In this document: one piece after another, positions 49,100 to 63,519 of the stretch
Layout of the letters: every line of letters starts with the position of its first letter
How positions within the stretch are numbered: the stretch's first letter is position 1
NCBI GenBank assembly: GCA_016785225.1
Contig: JAFBJZ010000951.1
Coordinates: 1,816,501 to 1,880,500 of the forward strand
Reading direction: 5' to 3'
Source of the DNA: Psettodes erumei
Taxonomy: Eukaryota; Chordata; Actinopteri; Pleuronectiformes; Psettodidae
Length of the DNA stretch: 64,000 bases
Made by a program: the position numbers and the translations under genes
The notes under the pieces: model-generated
Database searches by the model: none
What the model was told of the DNA's origin: nothing
What the model saw: the letters and a program-made list of their open reading frames with translations, nothing else

Positions 49100-51292
49100 A
49101 AACCACACAAAATCCGACCCTCCTGCCCCTCCCCATGGCTTAGAGAAATTACTGCCACCTGAAGCGGAACCACGTCCATCATGCAGAGGCCCCCTAAAGC
49201 CCCACAGGTGTCCTTTAACATGTCCAAAGGTCCCTTCCTCCCCCTCTTGCTCTCCATGTGGCCATTCATCTGGCTGCAGTAGAGGACATCAAAACAAAGC
49301 ACATCCCCGGAGGCAAAACTTCACAGCTAACCATGCACATGAATTACTCTGCAGTGAAAACACAGCTTGGTGCTTCCCGGGCTGTGACAAGACAATCAGA
49401 CTCTAAAATTTACTTCTCACTTTATGAATTTTAATGTTGGTTTCTTGGGAGACAACAGTATTGATGCTGCACCCTTCTGGTAATCAAATGGTTTTTACTG
49501 TAAACTGAATAGGTAGAACCCAAAATCTGCTTCTGCAGTTCACATGCACCATTGTTCTGCTTCTCATCACCCTCTTTTTTTAAACAAGCTAATCTGTGGC
49601 CAGGAAGAACAAATCCTGACAAGATCTGTGCTGTGAAGATGAACACAATGAGTTACAAGTGACAGGTGGAAAACAATCCAAGCCACACAAACCAGCTATG
49701 TGTTTTTGAACATTTCAGCTGGCTGTGGTTTAAAGAAGTACTGCTAAAGAAAACAAGGTTTGTTTAAAATGGAGAGAAATGGAGCAATCACCAATTTTCG
49801 CTAAATGGCAGTCAAGTGAAAAGCACAGGAGTACTGGCCAAATCCAGTCACTCCACATTTACAGGCAGTGGGCTGACAACATAATATGCATGGCAACAAA
49901 TAAATGCTTTTCCGCTGTAGCCCACAGTTCATCTTCCTCTGTAGTGAAAGCACACCAAGTGTTTGTTTCTTTTTATTTCCAAAGCTTAACAACAAAGAGA
50001 CTGACTGAGATTGTGATGGAAAGAAAGAGTTGTGCAGATATTGTGCAAAGAGACAAAATACAAGGCAATTGCAGGTAACCACACAGACAGACAGACGAGA
50101 AGGCAGCCATCGCCACAGACGGACAGAAACACAGACAGCCAGACAGTCAGACTTTTAGAATAAACACCGGAGCTCTCAGTGTCGCCCAGGAAGAAATTCT
50201 TTTCTTTGATGTTGGGCCATGTGACCTTGCAGCAGTCTGAGGAATTGAAGCACTGTCCAAACAAACGTCAACACCACTAACACCCTCAAGGTCAGTGTGT
50301 GTGTGTGTGTGTTTCAGTATAAATTTTGGTATGTGAACATGTATGTGTGTATGCACACTGAGATGATGTGGAGGGATGTGTACCCAAAACCCATGGGCTT
50401 ATCAGTCGTCACGTCAGTTGTGCATTTTCATGGCTATTCCTTTTTTTCCTAAGGTAGAGAATTGTCACGAGAGGCATAACTGGTTATTTAACAGTTGCCA
50501 ATATTTCTCCGCACAGAGCCATCCAGCAAAGACATCAAACCTAATTTAATATTTGAAGGTGTATTTAGCCAACTCTTCAGCTGCCACACATTTTGCCATT
50601 TCCGACAATGGAGTGCAATGTTAAATTGGTGCAGCTCTCTGCCATCAGATTCTCTGACATGAGATCAAACTTTCCCTAAGGCCTTTACAAATAAATCCCT
50701 TCACGGTAGATTACAAATTAGAGTGACTGAATGTAACGAATACAGCAATAACAAATATGTTCATTACATTACAACTTTAACTTATACCCATGTGCAAACA
50801 TTTCATCTGACATATGTTTCACTCCTTCAAATCATAAATTCCATAAAGAAAATTAATTACTCAGAGATATCGTTGCACACAGTCCTGCAGATCTCCCAAT
50901 GTACCAAAATCTTGTGGCAGTGGAGGTTTGGAAGTAATTAGCTTGTTTTCATGTCATGTTTTATTTTGGACGATCACAAGCCGCTGCACTGCAACTGCTT
51001 ACGGTGCTGAGGAGAGCTTATTATCCTGAATGAGCAACTTCCAAACACCAACTAAAACCTGCTTCGTCACAGCTGATTCCACCACAGAGACAACACCGCT
51101 ACACTTTCAGTACAGTCCTCTCCCTGTTGGTAAACAGTGGTGTCCCATTGCAGCAGTTTATTTAGGAGTCTGTTCTAACCCAAACAGGGCTTAGGACAAA
51201 GCCAACTGCTCCCTCTTTTAGACCACTAAGTACTTTCTGCTGCTGCTGTTGAATGTTAGTAGACTGCTGAAGCATGTGGACAGCTGTTTCTG

Positions 51293-51296
<4 letters not shown>

Positions 51297-51329
<33 letters not shown>
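51297..51329. repeat. (AG)16 microsatellite
   Basis: A 33-base AG run within a longer purine-rich stretch up to about 51380. Confidence 0.97.
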
Positions 51330-51331
<2 letters not shown>

Positions 51332-53033
51332 TAAAGAAAGACAAGGTGAAAGAGAGATGGAGAAAGAAACTAGGAAGAAGTGAGAACAACTGCGCTTACA
51401 GAAGATCCGTCATCACAGCAGCTCACACACAGTGACGAGTGAGCAGCACTTGAGATCTGTCTGATAAAACCTTGGCTTGAGCAACAGAGTGGAGCCTTAT
51501 GATGTATTTACTTCAAGCTTGAAACTCAGTAAAAGCTCAACTACAATACACTTCCGCTGGCTTTAGTGTACTATAAAGTGTACAGGGAAAAATACAAGCC
51601 AAGCTACCTGACAAGTATAACTTAATTGAAGATAAATGTTTTAGAGGGGGAAAAGTCTTTCAATCTTTTACCTTGAAATATCTGTTTATGTTCATCTGAT
51701 CACAAAAGGCAAAAGAAAACTGTAGGTATAGTGCCCCCTTGGGGACAAACTACGCGCACCCTTAGTCTGATGTGGAGCCACAAAACCCACAATGGATAAA
51801 GATTTCTGGATGTTTTCATCTTGTCTTTGGTGTGATATGAATCATTTTCAAATACTAATGTATGAGTAATTTCAAGGCCTGTTATTTTGCCACTTGCTGA
51901 AGTTAAGAAGACTCCTTTACCATTAGCAGCCGTACAAATGCTAATGCGCTTTAGTCAGAGGAAACCTCTGCCACGACAAAGCCAAAGCATGCAATGGAAA
52001 TTCGCCCACATTATGATGTTTTTCAGAAGAAATAATAGGAACTGGAGGATTTATCCACTGAAAAGAATATTTATGCACAATCTGGTTGGTATCTACAACA
52101 AATGCACAACAGTCCTTGCTTGTCATGGAAAAGCATGTAGAATCTCCTATTTTTTCCATTTCGAAGTTCATGAACTCAGTTCATGAATAGCTACTTCCCT
52201 CTTCATTTACACTCACACATTTGTAACCCCCCCACACACACACACGCACAAAAACACATGCGCACTTGCCTCTCCAATTTGCAGTGTGTACCTCAGGGTA
52301 GAGCTGCATCATGTTGAAAGATGCTGTTGCCAGCACACCTGTGTGTGTGTGTGTGCGCGCAAGTGGGTTCACATGTACATTTACTTCTGTGTATGTTTGT
52401 TAATTTTCCAGGGTGTACATTTGCAGATGAGAGCACCCTCTCATGTTACAGCGGTAATGGCCCTGCCCAAACATGTGTCTCCCACTCAAAGGTTCCAGGC
52501 TGCTGTTTAATACAGACACCAAAAACACTGGTGTCTCCTCCGAAAAATGAGGAAAATTACAATAATGGAACTGGTTAGCTTAATAAGTCCATACTAACTT
52601 TTGCAAATTTTGAAAAATTATACTGTTATAGTGTATTGCATTTCTATTGAGGATTGCATTTCGTTCGGTTGGGGTGATAAGATAATCAGTTTCATATTCA
52701 TTTCCTGATTTGAAAATTACAAATATCATACAATTTAAATATCAGACAATGAATAGTGGTCATATATCAATGATCAGAAACCCACAAAACCCACACCACT
52801 CTATCAGCCTGCCCACACAGAGTAAACAGAGTGTTAAAATAAATATGATACATTCTAAGCAAATTTGGAAATGGCATACCTTAAACGCTATGCTAGCCTC
52901 TGTATCACACTTAATATTGATCATGGTACAAAGGTGACAGACATACCATACTATTAAACCACCAGTTACAAACCAAGTGCACATGATGTGATCAGTTTCA
53001 AATGATTGAGAACCTCTCCTTTACCTCACTTTG

Positions 53034-53342
53034 TCAACCAAGTACCATCCGCTCAATATATTCCAAACTGCTGGACGAAATGTGGTCCTCATTTAAAACA
53101 TCCATATGTAAATGTGCATTTAACAGCACCTGCCTCCCCTGACTGGATGGCCCAGTGTCCTCTAAGAAACAAAAATATGCTCTGATGGAGAATGTGCTTG
53201 TCCAGATGTCGGCCGTGCAATGGACAGCTTTACCTGATACATTTGCAAAGGCCTCTTTCAATTCAATGTGCACTTCTACACTGTCTGGTGGCACCACTTC
53301 ATGTGAGAAATGAGTCTGGGATGGGTACTGTTTTTCAGCAAA
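53034..53342 (-). pseudogene. decayed hAT-family transposase fragment (ZBED-like)
   Basis: On the - strand a 103-codon stop-free stretch contains YPSQTHFSHEVVPP, then VHIELKEAFANVSGKAVHCT and ADIWTS. In hAT transposases and their ZBED relatives a YxxPSRxxFSxxxxP block precedes a short spacer and a TTDxWTS block holding a catalytic aspartate. Here the order, spacing (about 35 residues) and ADIWTS core match. No BED zinc finger, no C-terminal dimerisation block and no terminal repeats are visible, and the frame ends in stops on both sides. It is read as an old, truncated DNA transposon, not a gene in use. The match was made by eye. Confidence 0.5.
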
Positions 53343-56300
53343 CTACTGGCCCATTTACATGCATCTCTTTGTGCCTTAAGAGGAAGGCCTGGTCTCAGGG
53401 ACTGACAGTAGACTGCTTATAAAGCACATGATTATGCTTCACAGATGTATTCAGATGCTGAATAGCCCTGGTTAAGCTCATGGTGCTTTTATGTGTGATA
53501 TACCTCCTTGGTTGTTGTAGTTGTCCATGCAGCTGGCTATAAACTGCTCCCAGATACTAATAAATTTCCTCTTGGCAACTAAATCACGTGTGTTAGTGCA
53601 GCCTAAGGTTACAGATTGCTGCCCCCCAGGAAACATTTTTAGTTGCAAGCAAGCAGTGCTCGCAACTTGGCAATTCTATTGAAGAATTTTCATAAGATGC
53701 AAACACATGAAAAGAGCAAGAACATTTTTTACATGCTATAATACTGTCTATTTTTGTGGCTGAGCTACTGCTCAGTGACTCAGACTGCACAATGTGCTTG
53801 AGGGAAAGAGAACAAGCAGCAAAATACCTCTGCTCATGTAAGCTAAGGGGGTCTTTATAGCTTAGGTTAGATATTTTAGTATATAAATACTTATACTATA
53901 TAATATATAGTAATTCATGAAGGATATGGTGTCACTGTCATGTCTATGTTGCTCTTGGCAAGTTTGGATAAACATGCAATGTGAGACAGTCTCCCTTCAT
54001 TGCCTTCCTCCACCTTTCGGGATGTACTGTAGCTGCAGTCTGTGGGCTATTTTGGTTAATGCGGTAAGCTCCCAAATCAAGTATTTGTAGAGAAAGTCAT
54101 GAAATGGTCCAAGCAGTCTAGTCTAGTTTTTTGTGTGACTTATACCAATGTTTGGTGTATATAAACACATGGACACTGCATGCTGACACAAGGAAGTTTG
54201 CTTCATCGCTGCGGATTGTACAGACTGTGTTGACAGCAAAAGATAAGGTATGATGACATCATACAATGACAGCATATAATTGACAAACTGATTGACTAAA
54301 TGACAGATTTTTCTCTTACCTTTAAATTAGGGTTGATATACGTGGAGCTTTATGAATGGGACTGGTCACACGGCTCTACTGTCCCTGCATGCATGCAAAC
54401 AGAAAAAAACAACAAATACATTTATAACTTACATAAAGAAGAATGATTGTGGTACCTAAGAGCATCAAATACAATCTTTAGCTTTACCTTTTCTTTTTGT
54501 CAAGCAACTTTAATGGACCTTATACATTTGTCATTTTTAAAAATTTGTTGAATCAAGCTAAATGTAACATAACTCAAAGCAATACAAAAGGGGGGCATGC
54601 AGTAACTCTATAACATTTGGTTTTCTGTAATATAGACACACAGGTCATATGCCAAAGATTGCACATTTTATTAGATCTTGTGATTGGTGGGTCAGGTCGT
54701 ACAGATTGCCACCTGTGGAGTTGGAAAATTAAACTCAAATAAAAATTCTTTATATAAACACGATACTTTGGGCGGGTCCATTTCTTCATCTCTGAGAAAA
54801 CACAGCCTCCAAAACACTGTAACTCACACTGGATTCATTTCACACAACGTTTCTTTTTATTGCCACCCTATAAACCACTCCAGCCTTATTCATGTGCGAG
54901 TGCATGTGTGCGTGTGTCTGTTGTGTGTCTGTCTGTGGCCTTTTCTGCATGTGTTATGCCCCATAGTCAGAACCACCATTAGACAAAGAGGTCAATTCAC
55001 ATTAGGTGCTAAAAAGGCCAGATTGTCCATAAATCAAAGTTGTATAAACTTAAATACATCTCTCAAACCACAGCCAGTGGAAAAAGAAATTAAAATGACA
55101 TTTAGTCAAATAAAGGTGCCATACAGATCCCGACAAAGAAAAAGACATGCCTTTTGGTAATGGCTGGATAATACTTCTTTTAACTCAAACGCAGCTGTAG
55201 TAAAACATAGCCCTAAAGACCAAAGCTCTCCATCCTCTAATAGTCATGATAGGCCACAAACCTTAGTGTCATTTCATCTATAAAAATATGAAAACAAATA
55301 GAATGTGTTAAATTCTGTTTATCAACTTAAAGGCAAAATGAATGACAGTCTGAAGATGATAAAAAATGTGGGTAATGTTTGGAGAAGGTGGACTGATGAA
55401 ACTTACCTACCTACATGTTCTCCATCCAAATATTGATATCTGTGTAAGTTTGACCTGGACTGATCAGTGAAGGAGCACAATAACCTGTACTATAACAAGC
55501 ACAATGTTCTTGCAAATAAGAGCACTAAACACTTTCTAGCAATTGACATCATCATGAAATAAAGATTAAACAGAAAAAGTCTGTCGTAAATTTCAATTAC
55601 TTATTAATTTAAATGAAAACCCTGATGGCTACAGTGTCGGCTACCCCTGTAGACACCGCAGCTCAACAGCAAGCCAACAGCCAGTCATTTTATCAACTGA
55701 GGGAAATAGCTTCAATCTTCTTCATGTCTGATCTGAAGTATGTGGGAGGTTGAAAATGCCACTGTGGGTGTCAGTTTACAGTCCAGCTTTCAGGTATCAA
55801 AAGCAGGCGTGTCATGGCGAGAGCCAGGCGGCGTGCCAGACAGTTGGTTGTTTCTAAAAAGGATCAGTGAGGCGGATTACTGCCTAAATCCCTTCTTTCA
55901 CTGAGTTCCTGCAAACTGACATTTCGCTCTCCACTTCACAATAGCCAAAGAAAACAGTGACAGGTAGGATCACTCAAAAAAAAGAAACCCAGCAGCATGA
56001 AGTGGAAACACATGTATATGTTGACAGACATTTTCTCACGAGCAGCATCCATCTGCATGTTTTGTTGTAACACATTTACTCTTATCTATGTGAAACCTTA
56101 CAGAGTTGAGATGAAGGAGTTTAGAGAATGAGATGTGAGGTGACCTGTTCTGATGACTGACTGCAGCTTCCGCTCATTCACTTTGACAAATGAGCATATT
56201 CATAATGGATGGGTTTACTGATCCAGACAAATATACAATTTACACTATATAATAAGCAGTGAAATGTAAATGATCAGTGGTCAAATGTAAATTCAATCTC

Positions 56301-58582
56301 AATACTGTCTTGTCTCTACCTTTTACACTTATTGAAACTCAAAATATCATGACTACTTAAAACATAGTTCCCTAAAAATAGATTTTTCAGAATAATCCTA
56401 TATAAAACCAGCCTTTGATATGTTCCACAAAATATGGAGGCAAAAGAATTTTATAGAATTAAAGTCCAATGCAAGTCCAGTAATGATGGAAAACATAGTC
56501 AAAGGCGAAAGAAGGAGAAGGGGAAGGAGTATAGTATGAAAATATATGTACTGTGGGCAGTACATGATGTGCTTTACAGACTCTTAACTCATTTTTGGGT
56601 TTGAGTTGAAAATGCTGCACACCTTCACATAAGTCACTGCATTCATCACATTGTGATCAATAACTGTCAATACTAAATTTGTCATGAACTTTATTCTGAT
56701 CTCAGATGACACGGCTAGCTGACATACCTCCCACCCTCTGCCATCTGCAGTGCTATCCAGTAAAACAGTGTAGCCATAGAGGTTTTAGCAAATCCTAGAA
56801 AACCATTAAAGAGAAAACACATGATCAAATTCATGCAAGTCTGTAAATAGCCAAATGGTTTAACAGAAGATTGATTCATGCTTACAGCTGATGTGGCAAT
56901 CACTCAGCAAGCTTGGCCTTTTACCCTGCACTTGCCCATTACTGGTCTGAGGCACTTCTGTTAGCTGAGCTTGCTTGCACATACACACACACCCACACCA
57001 GGGATTATTTTAAAACCTGTATGTATCTACTTGGCAGTGCGCCTGATGCCCAATGTCCAGGTCTGTGACAAAAATCAAAAACAAATTCACCCAAATTTCA
57101 ATAAAACTAGAATGTAAAAGTCGTCACTTCAATTTGGCAAACATGCATCATACCTTTTTTCTCTTTTACCTTATGTTTTCATGAGGTAAAATGTGTTTTT
57201 ACTTTCACTCTCTCTGGGTCTCTACAACACACATTCACAGATAGGCTGTATTACATAGCCAGCAGCAGCAACTCTATAACTGTATTTACAGCAACCTGGC
57301 TGGATTAGATTACAATGAAAACCATCCAACTTGTTTACAGGCCAGGAACTCCCCCAGAGAGGCATCACAAACCATGGCTGCCAAATTCAAACACCATTTC
57401 AGAGCTGGATATTAATATTGTGAGGGGGAATTAGGAATAGGCAGAACATGTTAAAGGAAAATAACTGGAAAACAAATAAATGGGATTTATGCATCCAGTT
57501 GACTTGATCATTTAGACAGGAGAGGAGAGGAGAGGATGCATTTTTAAATCCCAGTCTAACAACTCTCAGGCTTAAGTTTAGTATTCAAAATCCATTTATT
57601 ACTGCAAAGTTTCTGTATTCTCCCTATGCGGTAAGTACAAACACAACAACAAGAAAGTTAAAATCTTGCTGAAAGTAGACTGTGTTGAAGAGGACCTGAG
57701 AGAGACAGATGCTGTGCAGAGAGCAGGGAGGGAGACTGAGCGCAGTGAGGCAGGGAACAGGGCTGATACTTTAATCATTTGTAACAAGGAGACAGTATGT
57801 TTTCTCCAGCTAGAAAACAGATCTGGCACACAGACAGGCTTCATTTAACTTGCACGTCAAATTTAAAGTGTGCTGTGTTTGCATGCACATACACACTTGC
57901 AGTTTGATTGAGAATTCAAAGTTATGCGAACGGGAACATTGTGTCAAGGATGTTCATCTTTTTTCTTTTAAACATTCTCAGGGTCTATTTATGAGACAGT
58001 GAGACAGTATTAATCGACGCCAGCAGCACAAAACAGGGTGCTTTAATTCTCTTATGCAAACTCCTGCTAACGCCAATAAAATCCATATTTTGCAGGAAAC
58101 CTGACTTTGGCTGAACTTTTCACCTCTACACAAATCTTTTTGATGCAAAATACTGTGTTCCCAGCATGGAGAGAAGATGTCCTCCCCAAAAAGAAAACTT
58201 TTTAAAATGTAACTTTTGCTAACTTTTTAATGTTTTCACTTACATATGCTCAGAGGTCCAACCCCTATAGTTTTCATTGATCCTGTCGGTATGTTACTTT
58301 AGTGAGATTTTGTCAATGAAAATATCCCAATTTATTTTGCTATCAGATGAGAAGCCATATAAGAACTCACCATAAAGTGCATCCCGTCAGTCAAAGTCAA
58401 AGCATCTGCAGACCACCCCTGGCTCTGCTGCACCTGCCAGAAAACCTTGACTGTTTTTGCAAGAGAGTTGCCAACATTGGTGACTGACGTGATGTGTTTC
58501 CCCAGAAAACACCCTCAGAGGTGTGAAGTACAGTATGGAGTCATGAACAGGTTAGAGCTGTGTGTCTGCGTGTGCACGTGCA

Positions 58583-58606
58583 TGTGTGTGTGTGTGTGTG
58601 TGTGTG
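58583..58606. repeat. (TG)12 microsatellite
   Basis: A 24-base TG run within a longer TG/CG-rich stretch starting near 58559. Confidence 0.95.
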
Positions 58607-60178
58607 ATGGTCATGGCGGTGCAAATTTTAGGAGGTGTGTGAGATAAAGAACAGCAGTTTGAAGGATATGACTCATTACTGGCTCTACAGACCCCTCAGT
58701 TTGTACCTTCTCTGACTGCAGACTTTAAACAAGGAACAAATCTATTTACCTGCCATGCGTCCAAACCTTTTCCTTCTGTCCCCTTTTTCCCCTCAACGGT
58801 GTAAGGCAGAGATGTGTTGTGTGCAAAGAATCCAAAGGGACTGACACAAAATATAATGACCTCTTGTTGTTCATATAAAAGTGAACTTTTTGGACTTAGC
58901 ATGCCAATGAGCTGTGATGTTGGGCCTTTACTTGCAAACGTGCAGGTTGATGGATGGACTTGCACGTTTGAAAGATCAAGACAGTTGAAACCTGAAGCAC
59001 AGTTACCGTACCAGTATTATTCTAACATCGCTACCCTCTTTGTCGCCTCTTCTCTTCCTTTATTACACAAAAACAACACGCACGCAGGGACTCAACACCA
59101 CAACGAATCAGGCCCACCATGAAATCACATGGGAATTACGCTCTCGTGTCTCAAATCAGTGAGAAAGTGAAACGTTTTCCGACTGAAAATTGCATCTACT
59201 GTTGAACTTGACTTCAACATGTTCAAGTTGCTCTCCCCGAATTTGGCCACATATTTTAAGCAGACATTACGTCAGATGGTGGTTGCAAAGTGTTGCTTAA
59301 TTTAAAACTTAACATTAAATTCAACACTGATGTTTATAAAGGACAACTGTTAACATTTTAAAGAGCTCTTCTTTGGTTTCAAAACACACATTGCACTACA
59401 CTGCTGCTACAGAGCCCTTACTTCTTACTGCTCTTTCATAACATCCTACAAATGAGGCCTACCCTTCCCGCACCCCAGTCTGACTAAATCCCCAAGAATT
59501 TGAAGAAATGCAGACAGAGAAACAAGAAAAATCTTCATATCTGATAGCCTATTCGTAAATTGGTGATAAATCGTAGCACAACAACAAAGTTGGGGGAAAT
59601 TATATTTTTGTTCACCTGATCATTGCTGTGAAGTTTTTGCTGCATTTACTTAGCAGCTGATGGGCAGCTGTGTTTACAAGCACATAATAATGTGATTATG
59701 GCCAATAACCACAGTAACGCATTACTCTGAGTAATTTGTTTACATGGTTCAATAAAAGTATAACCACAACAGTTAATCAGGGGGCTATTGTAGGTAAAAA
59801 TATATTACAGAGCCCGGGGATACATATAGGAGAAAAAAACAACATGGACATTCTGTGAAATTACCATGGTAAATCTATGAGATAAAAACTTTAAACTTTA
59901 AAGTTTACTTTAAAGATTATAGCCATAAATTAGTGAAACCAAAGTTCAGAAATTATCTGAGATTTCACACATTTGTGAGATTTTTCACATCAGGAACTAC
60001 TATGCAATAGACAAATGCAAAAAATATGGCTGGTGAATCTGAAGGCAATTTAAATGGGATTTGTGGCAGAGCAGGACACAATGCGACAGACAAAAGATGT
60101 CACCCCATTAAAAAATCAGTAAGTTGTTTTCTTGTCCAGATGCTTACTGTAATATGGGGATTCTATCAACGCCTTTGT

Positions 60179-60735
60179 TGTGACTGTCATTAATCCCTTG
60201 TGTATCTGGTGGTTTTCTTTTCCCCGTGTATCCTGACTATGTCTGTCATTCTGTCTATGTTTGTGTATGTGTGTGTGTCTGTGGTGAAGGCATGGTGCTC
60301 CTCACACCCCCAACTGCCTGATCGCCAATCTGTCAATCATCAACTCATATCTCATCTATTTCGGTTCTTCACCCACTCTTCACCAGATCCTTTCTGCTTA
60401 CAATGGTTTGCTCTGAGTTATCCCGGTGCAAATTGAACCTTTATTTCCTTGTCCTTCAAGATCAACTCATGTTTGCCTGCTCTGCGCTCTGGCCGCCGTG
60501 CTCGACACACAAAGCTCCTCTCCATCGGTCTCCAGCTTCACTCCACCCCCGCCTCATCAGCCTGCTCCCCGGCTCATTCTGCTGTCTGTCAGCCAGTCAT
60601 CACGCCACGCTCAGTGCCCGGCGTTCTTGCCCAACTACGCCCTGCAAACCAGAACCCTCATCTCCCCAATAAATCTTCACTTCACCACTTGTGTACCTCT
60701 GTTCTGGATTTGGGTTCACCCTTTCGAACATAACA
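60179..60735 (+). mobile_element. LTR-like segment, probable solo LTR of a fish Gypsy-type element
   Basis: The segment starts TGTGACTG and ends AACATAACA. It is pyrimidine-rich, with a GCTCCTCACACCCCCAAC block followed by CTGCCTGATCGCC. AATAAA at 60668-60673 is followed by a GGATTTGGGTTCACCC phrase about 60 bases before the end. This layout resembles solo LTRs of teleost Gypsy retrotransposons as I remember them. No second copy, primer-binding site, polypurine tract, coding domain or target-site duplication was found, so boundaries and class are tentative. Confidence 0.4.
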
Positions 60736-63494
60736 GATTCTGGGCTAAAATCACGAGTGTTTCCTTATTGCTAAATCCGATTGCAAAGTATAATTTAATC
60801 AGGTCATCCACTGCAGGCATAATACACGGCAAGTGGCTGCATCTGTGGAGTGATGAGGCTGATCTGAGGCTGACATCGTTCCTTGATAAAAAAAAAAAAG
60901 TTTTATTCACAAAATTTCTCATAATATCCCGCTCCCCGATTTTTGCACTACATCATCGTACTATTCCTTTCAGTGCTTAAAAAACATGCTTGTACTTTAA
61001 CTCAGCAGCTGGCCCATGACATGCACATGCTGCTTGTACCAGAAGTGTTTTATCTGGTGTCATTAGATACATTAAAGGGGAACATTTTTATGACACATAG
61101 TGTTTTTGTAAACAACAAAAATCTCACATTTCAAGAAAAATGCATGACATACCCAGCAAGGCCACAGAGGCAGTCACTTCATCATTAATACTATACTATG
61201 TCAGACTCAACAACTTAAACAAATTTTAAAAAATAATAATTTGTTTTTGTAAAACCAGATACTTAAATCAGATATTTAAAATAAGTGAAACATACAGTAT
61301 GTCATGTTTTTGGGTGGAGGGATGAACAGTAAAGCAGACACAGCACAAACACAGACGGAAAACAACACGGAGAGGTAACGAGGAGGGCACTGTAAGGGCA
61401 GAAACACGCAAAACTAATTCATACGGAATGAAAACCAATCTTGAAGGAGAGCCACTTCACCTTGAGAACGCCTTGTGGCAACAAAGAACGTCCACAGCCT
61501 CCAGATTATCCTTAATTTCCTGCAGCAGAGGGCCTGGCTATGGCACAGCTCAAACAAGTTTTCATTGCTTAATTACAAACATTTGCAAAGGGTCAGGAAA
61601 AGGTTTGGAATCAGCTCTTGAGATCTGCATGGCACAGGAGCATCCCCGCCAATCAAGATTTGAAGAAGAGAGCTCACTGTGAAAACAGTAACACAGGGTT
61701 TGGTGTACTTCCAAATGTTTCGAGAAAGATGTGTTAAGTGGGCCTTTGACAAATTTCCCAATAAATCCTGACCTTTGTAGGCGTAAGTCGAGCACTGTAG
61801 ATCGGTGGCTCCCAGACAACAATGAAGAAAGAGCAGCAAGACAGAAAACTATCCCCACCAAGGCATACGTAACTCTTAATGCCTATTGGACGTACAATAA
61901 TGATTATGGAATTGCCTCAAGAAGTCTCCACAGTGCAGTTTTTGCAACACAAACGATTTATTCAGTCTTCTAAAGAATTCTTTGTTTTACCAGCTGGATG
62001 TTGAATATTCCATTTATATTTTATTTGATATCCTTCTTCTACTTCTGTTGAACAGAGCCTCTCACATTTGTCTGTGCCAGTCTGACCTTATTAAATCTTA
62101 AAAAAAGAATATGGTGTTTGGTCAAATAGATGATTTTACTATATTATGAGCTTGCGCCTCATATCTAACCATTTTCTTTCCGTTTTGTGAATTGACAAGA
62201 TGTCAAACAGCATATGTAGCTGATCTAAGTTCCTGAGGCCAAAACATTTACAAATTGAGAGCAATAACATCACTGGCAAGGGAAAATGTTCCCACTCCAT
62301 GAGCTAAGTAGGAACAGGAGTTAGTGATCAAGCAAACCAACACTGTATGCTTCCTTTTATATCAAACCATGCTCCTACAGTAGTTCTGTCTTTTAACTCC
62401 ACCAAACACCAAATCTGACAATTCATGCACTTGGAAACAGGTAAGTCAAGGGGCCACATTTCAGTGTCACATTTTGTTACATTTTGTTTTAATTAAAAAA
62501 GAAGACATGGTGCTGTTTGAGCAGTGAGCCATGATTGCAGATTATTGGAGGAGATAAATCTTTCCAGACAAAATACAACCCACATCTGATGTAGCTTAAG
62601 TGCTGGTATAAAAGGCGGATAACAATATCTGTCCAATAACAAGTGCCTTTCCCCCGTCAGCAATCACAAATATGAGCCATTTCAGACTGAAGCAACGATT
62701 GAGCGCAAACATTTTAACATTACCGAAGCCTCAACAGCACATTAGTTTGTCATATAAAATCAGTTGGTTGACCACTAATTCTCCATCATGTGCTCCCCAT
62801 TTTCCATCTCACACGTTCTTAGACAACAAAGGAAAGCCTCGTTGGGTGGATTCCCCCCACAGTCACCCCCCTCTCCCCCTCCAGGCGGCCGCAGGCCTCG
62901 TAAATGGCTCCAGACGTAGGGACTGTGTCCACCATCTGACAATGATTAGGACGTGGCCTCGCCGAATACAAGTAGAGCCTGCACACTCAATTGCTACAAC
63001 ACACCTTTATATACAGCAAACGTAAACATGCCACCCACAAATTTCGAGATTTGGGCTGGAGATGCCAGTCAGCAGTGAAGTTACGAACAGTTCAACTTCA
63101 TTTCAGAGTTGGGACACAGAGGAGGGCGTGTATTGAAGGAAACTGAAAAAAAGATGCTACGGAACAAATGACCATCAGGCAACTTGGCTTTAAAAAAAGT
63201 TTGACGTACTTGTTTGGGTAGTGACACTGCAACCGAGTGAAATGCTAAAAATGTATCTTACAAAGTTGACTGACATGAAGTAACATTGATTTAGGTTAAA
63301 TTGTAGATGTAGATGAGTGTAGAGTATTTGGCAAAATATAAACACATCTATTACAATCATATACTAAATGGGTTTTCTTTGTAATGCATGTACTGCAGTC
63401 ATATCAGTTTTTCTTAGTCTCCTTGTCTTAATCTGTCTTTCTGTCCGTCTTGGCTTCATTCTTTCGTTCGTCCTTCCAATTTACACACACACTT

Positions 63495-63519
63495 ACACAC
63501 ACACACACACACACACACA
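63495..63519. repeat. (AC)12 microsatellite
   Basis: A 25-base AC run near the right edge of the window. Confidence 0.95.

Noticed and set aside
52390..52580. Cys-containing stretch (CTFADESTLSCYSG) after a CCAG acceptor-like site
   Set aside because: It looks briefly like a secreted-domain exon, but no family matched, no donor in a sensible phase was found and no partner exons are nearby.
54684..55160. 158-codon open frame on the + strand
   Set aside because: It includes a translated TG-rich stretch (VHVCVCLLCVCLW) and no recognisable motif. It is not supported as a gene.
60426..60980. 184-codon Ser/Pro-rich frame on the + strand
   Set aside because: It lies mostly inside the LTR-like segment and reads its C-rich sequence. 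Overlapping frames are equally open, so there is no coding signal.
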